Of a stretch of 64,000 nucleotides of DNA, positions 56,968 through 64,000 are shown one piece after another. The notes beneath the pieces were generated by a model, which did not search any database, was not told where the DNA came from, and saw nothing but the letters and a program-made list of their open reading frames with translations. Source of the DNA: Pezicula radicicola. Lineage: Eukaryota > Ascomycota > Leotiomycetes > Helotiales > Dermateaceae. The stretch spans positions 68,802 to 132,801 of the forward strand of contig PDUO01000094.1 in NCBI GenBank assembly GCA_003008705.1, read 5' to 3'. How positions within the stretch are numbered: the first letter of the stretch is position 1; each line of letters starts with the position of its first letter. The position numbers and the translations under genes were made by a program.

Positions 56968-57974
56968 CTTGTCAGATCTTCCAGGACTCGTGTTCTTTGT
57001 GGTCCCTTGTTGGTCGATTCTTTGCACTTTGCCTTTTCTTACGATATACTCTCACATGCTACGCTCAAATAAAAACATACAACAACCACATCCACAACGG
57101 CAAGCGGCTCCCTACATGCAGGGCGCGAGCCTCTACATATGGATCTCCGAGCAGTGGGGGAGTACGGTGGTACGAACTGCTGGCTCCGTAAATAATGTAC
57201 AAGTTCCCATTTATTCCAACCCGATACTCAAGACGCGAATAGGACCGGAGTTTCCCTTATCCTTTTCGCAGCAAATTCCCTCAAAAGGGGTTGAGTCTTG
57301 GCTTGAAACAGATCGGATGCCGAGACATGTCAATAGAATTTCATCAAGTCAAAAGAGCCCAAACCCACGAGATGCTCCGTGTCAGAAAAGCTTTTGCTAT
57401 AGAGTGGTCTGACTTTCATCAAAAGTCTCCTGTTTTTCAGGGCGCTAGACGGTCTTGGTCGCTAAAACGTGGCGTTAGTGGGGCCATGATGTGCTACAGT
57501 GTTCCCCGCGCGCAGGCCGTTACCCTGAAGGGTACAAGCGATACACCCTAATCATGAACGCTGCATCGTGATTCCACCCTGTGGTTCTTGGGTTCCCAGG
57601 GTTCAGCCTTGTACTACCGAAAAGCGTTGGAATTCTGGTGCTCTCAGTTGCCGTGGGTGCAGTGGTGCTTCCGATCGGCTCCATTCTTTAATTGTGCCGT
57701 CACCGGTTGTTCGCTCCTCGCTCAATGCTGTTGTCGTGTGTCTCTCCTGTTGCCCTGCATACTTACAACTCACTTCACGAACCACCTTTGTGCGACACTT
57801 ACTTTCGAGAAATTATACCCCACCAAGTCAATTTACCACCAAACCATCATTGCGCCATCAAAGAAATTTTTGCACCTGCTCTGAGAAAAATCGAGTTTCA
57901 TTAGAACCCTCCCACTCTCCAGAGAGCGAAAACAAATCCCTCATTATTCCGCAACGAGGAAGACAACCACCAAA
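56968..57974. promoter_or_regulatory. Divergent promoter region
   Basis: 1.0 kb between the bestrophin-like gene (-) and the carbonic anhydrase (+). Several overlapping plus-strand frames are featureless. CA-rich leader sequence precedes the ATG at 57975. Confidence 0.4.
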
Positions 57975-58960
57975 ATGCCTTTCAACTTCCAGGCTGCGGT
58001 CAAGAAACAATACAGTGTGCTACCCGTCCCACGGGACTTCATTCCTTCTACAAAGACCCCCAAACCTCAGATTCTATGGGTGGGCTGTTCGGACAGTCTG
58101 ATAAGTGAGACGGAGACGTTGGATGTGTTGAGTGAGGAGTTGTTTGTGCATCGCAATCTAGGGAATATCTTGAGCAACCATGATCTGAGCTCTGAGAGTG
58201 CTATTGAGTGGGCGGTGGGGTTATTGAAGGTTAGTTTCCTTTTCGTTTTGCGGTACTAGCGGTTGTTTGTACGGATGCGCGGCTATGGCTGGGGCTTCAG
58301 GGAGCTGAGTGGTTCTTATGAGTGGTTCTAATGGGGTTCCACGGGTTGGAGCGAGCATCGAGTAGTTCATGCATCTTTCTATCCCCAGACTTACTGCATT
58401 GTTGTTAAAAATGATCATCGAAAGCGAGGAGTGTCAAAATGCGGGGTCGAGTTGAAGAAAAATTCTTCAACGCTACAAAAATACCCAATGACTCCAAGAA
58501 GAAATAAACAACGCTAACTCATGCCCAAAATATATAGGTAGATCACATAATCGTCTGCGGCCACTACGACTGTGGTCTCATCAAAGAACCAGCAGATCCC
58601 CACGCCCTCCACGGCTGGTACCAGGACGTCTCAATACTGCACACCCTCAATGACTCATACTACGCCAACCTATCCCCCTCAGAACGGGATCACCATTTCG
58701 AAGAAGTGTATGTACTTGCTGAGGTAGAATATTTAAAGAAACAACCAGTTGTTCAAGCTGCTATTGCGGAGAGAGGGTTGAAGGTTCATGCTTTTGTGTT
58801 TGAGAGGAGTGAGTCGAGATGTGTTAGGTTGATTGAGGGGAATGTGGTGCAGGAGAAGCTTAGGGGTGGGCAGGGGAGTGTGGAGGTTGTGAGTGAAAAG
58901 GTGGGTTTTGGAGGCGTAAATGGAGGGAGAGGGGGTGTTTTTGAGGTTCAGGTTAGGTAG
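57975..58960 (+). CDS. Beta-carbonic anhydrase-like protein with altered active site
   Basis: Beta-class enzymes interconvert CO2 and bicarbonate. Exons 57975-58229 and 58538-58960 give 225 aa. Zinc ligands are present: Cys38 in GCSDS, His94 and Cys97 in CGHYDCG. The next expected features LFVHRNLGNI, SAIEWAV and GLIKEP fit well. Canonical members have C-x-D-x-R, where Asp and Arg form the catalytic dyad; here the sequence is CSDSL, so Arg is Leu42. The protein may be inactive, regulatory or use another residue. Its intron (308 nt) is the longest in the window. The 3' third has G/T-rich codons encoding a Gly-rich tail. Confidence 0.9.
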
Positions 58961-61139
58961 TATGGTTGGTTATTAAGCTGGTTTGCTGGCTGGAGGGTAT
59001 CTTGGGTAGGTTGTTAAGGAGGTGGTGGGGGGGATTTTGGATTTGGTTTGGTTGGTTAGATGGGATTTAATGAATGGAATTTTTTGATGTTTTATGTTGC
59101 ATTTTTTGGGGGATTCTGAGATGGTGTGAGGTTTAATTTTCAGGGGATGGGGTGGGCATTCAAATATACGGGGAATTTTTGTATACTGTATTTTGGGGGT
59201 TTGTTTTTTTGGTTTGCGAGTTGGGCTAGAATTGAGTCTTGCATTTTTAGATCTACTTAGATAGATATCGAAATAGAGTTCGTGACTCGGTCAGTGAGTG
59301 GTTTTAGCTATTTCCAAGTACAGAGTATACTGTTGTCATGTACTTACTTACTACCGAAATACTATGCTTGTATAGTACTGTAGCTGACGGAGTACCGGCA
59401 CAGGAGACTTACCGACACTAGTACCGGTAGTTCTCCTTAGTCTCTCTTTCAATTATACAGTACCTGGCTCTTATAATGCCCTGATACCTGGTTATACAAG
59501 TATGATTCTGGTTCGAACGAGTGCACAGACTCGATTGGTCTAGACTTTTTGCGCTTGGTTGATAGTTCTTGGTTTGGAGACGCATTGGTTTTTGTTTTGT
59601 AGTTTGTGGTGTACGTACGTGGTTTTCTTTAGTGGTAGGAAGGATGTGAAATGGGGTTTATTTTTTTTTTTTTTGCTTTAAGAGGAACTGAGTGATGAAG
59701 TTGTTGCTTTTGCTAGGGGGTTAAGAGATTGTGTTTGGGTGGTTGTGGGAGGGGATGAGAAAGGAAGGAGTCAGTTAGATTGAGTTTATATGTAACAGGG
59801 TTTTTGTTGTTAAAAGAATTTCTCTTGTTATTGTTGAGATTTTGAAGGGGGGGAAAGGTGGTATTTTCTGTATGATTGGGAGTTTTGTATTCTGTTGTTT
59901 AGGAGTAGATGATGTTATGTGTTTTTTAGGAGATGTTATAGGTTGTGTAGGGAGAGTCTGGGATCCTCTGGAAATTCTTGAGTGGATTGTTTTGATTGTG
60001 TGGTTAATGATGCGCTTGTGTGTTGGTGTTTATATAGTAGTATCTTGTGCGGAGTCTAATATGTCCAGGTTTCAGCTAATTCAAAGTATATTTCCCCTGT
60101 TTTCATTGCTCTAAAGGTTACCTTCCTAAAAACCCTAACTTTACTATCTTTATTATTAATAGACAGCTAAACACTCTATCTTAGAAGCAAATGAAATAAA
60201 GGTCGATAAATCCAAGTTGGGCATGCAGAGAATTTAGAGAAGCTTTTTTTGACCTGTGTAGATGGAAGATCTCTTGCCCTTCCCTTCTCTCTATAAGCTT
60301 TGTGTGAAAAGGATAAGATCCGAGCTTTTAAGTTGAAGATGATACTTCTATTACGTTAAATTTGTACAGTACCTTGAAAGTTGTTGCTAATAAAGCTTCA
60401 CTTGTCAAGGTTGAGACTTTAAATTGGAGTCATTTACAGATGCTTAGGGTGGGATTAGAGAGTATATGTTTGAAGTAGGGAGTTAAATATTATTGTACGG
60501 AATTGGGGAACCAACTGGGGATGTTAAGCTTCCTCTTCCCCACTCTATTGCGTATTGATAGTAAAACCTCGATCTGTGTCAATCCTCTATCTGATCTGCT
60601 GCTTAATTTAGCGTTTACTAACTATCCATTGTCGAATCTTATCTATTTGAGTCGGACATAAGTGACCTCAAAGTTCTGTTAGACAATGTTCTCTATAGTC
60701 TTTTTGTAGTCAAGTAAAGTTAATTTTAATATATACAATTGTGTAAGATTTAGAAATGTTAATTCTAGACGTAAAGGGCTTAATATGTATCTGCACTTAT
60801 TTCAGTTCCCTATATTCCTTCCATGTTTATATCTAGAGCATACGCAATGTATAGTGCCTTACAAGATACGTAATTCATTATGATTTTGGCCTGTTCGAAT
60901 ACTAACAACAATGAGAAAAGTCCCTCCACTTAGAGAATTATTAGCGTATTCTGGATTTGGGGGATTTCCAAGGAGAAGAAACCTAGGAGGTACTTTTTAC
61001 ATTTTAAGATTAAATTTCATTTAATAGCCGGCCCACCCTCCCCACCACGCTTCGCTTGTGGTCGGCCCAAGCAAGTATCCCATCCGGGCAAGTATCCCAC
61101 GAAAATCGTCAAAATACAGACCTACCTACCTACCTAAAA
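58961..61139. other. Gene-free region
   Basis: G/T-rich low-complexity sequence follows the carbonic anhydrase (to about 60110), then AT-rich DNA. A plus frame at 59842-60114 is a product of G/T-rich composition without family features. A direct repeat of GCAAGTATCCCA occurs at about 61069 and 61089, just before the AT-rich block. Confidence 0.45.
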
Positions 61140-62969
61140 CCACCAAAAACCACTATAATAACCCACTATAACATCCTATTATTATAGCAAATATATTACG
61201 AAATCAGACTATGATCACGTATTCAATGAGGCCCGCCAGTAGGCTATTGAACACCTAGAAGAGTCCCTAATTACAGCTACCTGAATATATTATATTAAGG
61301 AAGAAGTACTACGGAAATCGATTACCTACCTACGGCAGAGGGTTAGGAACTCTAGTAGGCTATATAATCACTATAGAGGTAATAATAGGATATTAAATAA
61401 GGTATAGGAGGAGGCTATTTATTAGTATTACTATAAGTAATAGAAGATAAGGTTAGATACTATATATTAAATAGTTTTTATTATAGTTTATTTTTTACTA
61501 TAAGTATAAACTTTATTTAATATCTAGTTTATATATACTAATAAGCTTTCTTATATATAGTTTAAATTCTCTTTATAAGATTCTCTAAGTTTAATCTAGT
61601 TTTTAAACTAGTTAAAATTAAATAAAATCTTTTATATTATTAAAATAAAGTTAATTACTTATATATATAATAGATTAAATAATAAATAATATACTATATT
61701 TAATAATATAGTATATTTAGTTATTAATATATAATAAGAATCTTTTATTAATTCTTTAAATACTTATTAAATTCTTTTTTAAATATAAACTTTTAATCTT
61801 TTAAAATAAAAATAAAAATCTTTTTATTATATATTAAATATTTAAATCTCTACTTTAGTTATAACTCTTATAAATAATCTAATTTTTAACTTATAATAAA
61901 ATTCTCTTTTTTATATTTATATCTTTATAAGTACTTATTATTATATATAAAGAATATATTAAACTATTATTATATATTATTTATAAAGTATTTTTACTTT
62001 TTATAATAAATAATATAATTATTATCTAGTAAGTAGTTATTAATTCTTAGTTTATTATTATTATCTTTTATTATTATTATTATCTTTTATATATCTTTTA
62101 GTAATAATCTTATTTTAATAATTTATAATAATAATAAATAATAAAAGAGAATTACTAATAAGTAAATAACTCTATAATAAATTATTTTATAATAAATTAC
62201 CTCTAGATAACTCTCTCTCTAATAAGTATAATTCCTTATTTTAGTTTTTCTCTCTTTCTTCTAATAATAATATTAATTTAAAACTTCTTTTATTATTACT
62301 ATAACTACTTAACTACTTCTTCTCTTTATTTAATCTTTTTCTTTTATAATTATTAATTATAATAATCCTTATAATATTTAATAATAACTATCTCTAGTAT
62401 TATAGTATTATTACTTAAACTACTAGTATTACTTTTTAACTTTTTTATTTATATTATCTTTATTATTTAAAGAACTTAATAAAGAACTTTACTTTTTAAT
62501 ATATAAAGTAATAAGATTAAAATATTTATAACTATTATATAAGGAAGAATAAAACTTATCTAAAAGTAAATAACTCTTCTTTACTAATAATTATTTATAT
62601 TTTTATTCTTAATCTAAAAGGTCTTTAATATTATAGTTAACTACCTTAACTAGTTACTTAATAAATAATTTATCTATAACTAGACTCTAGTAGATAACTA
62701 TTATTATTCTACTATACTAGTATCTTTTATAACTAAATAATAAGACTATATCTATTTTATAAAGGTATATATTTATTCCCTTTATATTCTAGAGACTATT
62801 AAAGGGATAGAGGGAGTAATCTTAGTAAGTTTAACTAATATTAACTTAACTTTAAAGGGTATTATAGATATTCTTTAATTTTAAATAAGTATTATCTATC
62901 TTCCTTCTCTTTAACCTTTCTTACTAATTATCTTAAGATAAACTTACTAGTACTAGTTCTTAATACTTC

Positions 62970-63000
<31 letters not shown>

Positions 63001-64000
63001 AGTAAGAATAGATTAGAGGGTAGTTATAGTAGTAGTAGTAATAATAATTAATAGAATAATATTATATCTAATAGTACTTAAGTAATTAGAGTTTTTAAGT
63101 TTCTAGAGTAGTAATAATTTAATAAAGAGTTTCTAATATTAATAGAATTTTAATATATAGTTTTTCCCTTTCCTTTTCTTTTTCTTAATCCTCTTTCTTA
63201 TTTTATCTTTATAGCTTTATATCTCTAGTCCTTATACTTCTTTACTACTTTTAGTATATTTCTTAGAACTTTAAGTTTTTTCTAAGTATCCTTAACTAGT
63301 ATATAACTCTTCTAGTATATTAGATACTCTCTCTTTCTATTCTTCTCTTAGTAAACTTAAATTAATTCTACTTTATATTCTTTTTCTTCTTTAACTTCTA
63401 TTAGAGATAATTCTTTAATAACTCTACTTTATTAATATTATAACTTTAAGAGAGATATATAAAAAGTATTATAAATTTTATAAATAAGAGGAAGTTTTAC
63501 TTAGTATATTTAATTATAGTCCCTTATTACTATTATAACCTTAAAGGGTTCTAGGTATTTATTTAATATTTTCTTATTTAGATATAGTTATTAAATATTT
63601 TTTATAAATAATATTACTTTTTCTCTAACTAAGAAGATTTTAAGCTTTTATTTTTTATTATAATACCTCTTCTATTTCTTAATAGTATACTTTTAATTCT
63701 TTTATAATTATTCTTAGTCCTTAATAATCTTTTTAATCCTTTTACTTACTTATAGTATCTCTTTATTTAAATTATTATTCTTAGTAGATATCTTAATTAC
63801 TAGATAGAATTTATATATTATAAAAAATAGTATTATATTTATAGTTATATAGTAAGAATTATTATAAATAAATTCTATAAGTATTAACTTTACTATCTAG
63901 TTATTTTATATATAATTAGTATAATATTAAAGGTATTACTCTAATATTTAATTTAAATTTTCTATTTAGTTATTTATTTATAAATAAAATATAATATTAA
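61140..64000. mobile_element. RIP-like AT block, probable transposon relic
   Basis: From about 61430 to the window end the sequence is almost only A and T with very frequent TA steps, the pattern left by repeat-induced point mutation in fungal repeats. No frame survives. The abrupt change from mixed composition at about 61140 marks the edge. It continues beyond the window. Confidence 0.85.
61195..61445 (+). pseudogene. Remnant of a transposase-like N terminus
   Basis: One frame reads FNEAR, then TAG, AIEHLEESLITAT, TGA, then KEEVLRKSITYLRQRVRNSS and RLYNHYRGNNRILNKV, followed by more TAG codons. The stops fall where Gln (CAG/CAA) or Trp/Arg codons are likely, as C-to-T mutation would create. 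The layout (acidic helix, helix-turn-helix-like basic stretch, then EEA) resembles N termini of pogo/DDE1-type fungal transposases. This is inference from pattern only. Confidence 0.45.

Noticed and set aside
57568..58101. 177-aa plus ORF overlapping the carbonic anhydrase start
   Set aside because: Different frame, lies in promoter/leader, no domain.
59505..59560. tRNA-like GGTTCGAAC box
   Set aside because: No matching A box or cloverleaf nearby.

Overview
The window is nuclear DNA of a filamentous ascomycete (Pezizomycotina). Genes carry many short introns (about 46-70 nt) with fungal donors (GTAAGT/GTATGT types) and CTAAC/CTGAC-like branch sites. The protein families are typical of such fungi: a Zn2Cys6 regulator, an NLR-like STAND protein, a GH76 mannanase, a DUF6536-type relic, and a block that looks damaged by repeat-induced point mutation (RIP). 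A leotiomycete (Sclerotiniaceae-like) source is my best guess, but that is inference only.

Layout. 0.4-2.6 kb: gamma-glutamyltranspeptidase (-). 3.3-6.5 kb: a 985-aa protein with a Zn2Cys6-like finger and three CHORD-like zinc modules (+). 7.4-8.0 kb: an ABM/Dabb-like protein. 8.7-10.1 kb: a six-copy degenerate tandem array and an AGTAACTCA-rich tract. 10.2-11.2 kb: an unknown secreted-type gene with an in-frame stop. 11.9-13.3 kb: a secreted FMN-dependent 2-hydroxyacid dehydrogenase. 15.1-17.6 kb: an unknown protein and a Zn2Cys6 regulator, convergent. 18.7-25.5 kb: one 2120-aa NACHT/TPR-type NLR whose second intron is largely a MITE. 26.9-29.8 kb: M1 aminopeptidase (-), divergent from a 713-aa unknown nuclear-type protein (30.5-33.1 kb). 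33.3-34.6 kb: a broken DUF6536 gene. 34.9-36.2 kb: a second CHORD-like gene with two modules. 37.5 kb: a hAT-like MITE with an exact 8-bp target duplication. 39.1-40.3 kb: GH76. 41.9-42.9 kb: pyrroline-5-carboxylate reductase. 43-47.7 kb: gene desert with relic repeats and a (GGAAA)n microsatellite. 47.7-59 kb: compact housekeeping/metabolic stretch (GNAT, TatD nuclease, SYLF protein, nitrilase, bestrophin-like channel, beta-carbonic anhydrase). 61.1-64 kb: extremely AT-rich, RIP-like block that begins with a transposase-like relic.

The genes do not form an obvious biosynthetic cluster. The strongest candidate for something undescribed is the pair of genes carrying five copies of an eight-ligand CHORD-like zinc module. 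In every copy a phase-1 intron lies at the same codon, directly after the C-x2-H motif, which suggests spread by exon duplication. Other items of interest are the MITE-derived intron inside the NLR nucleotide-binding region, altered catalytic motifs in the M1 peptidase (GAMEH) and the carbonic anhydrase (Arg of the Asp-Arg dyad replaced by Leu), a nonsense codon in the gene near 11.1 kb, and a C-rich to G/T-rich switch in codon use along many genes.

Exon boundaries were assigned by eye from splice signals, reading frame and family resemblance, and were checked only for frame consistency.
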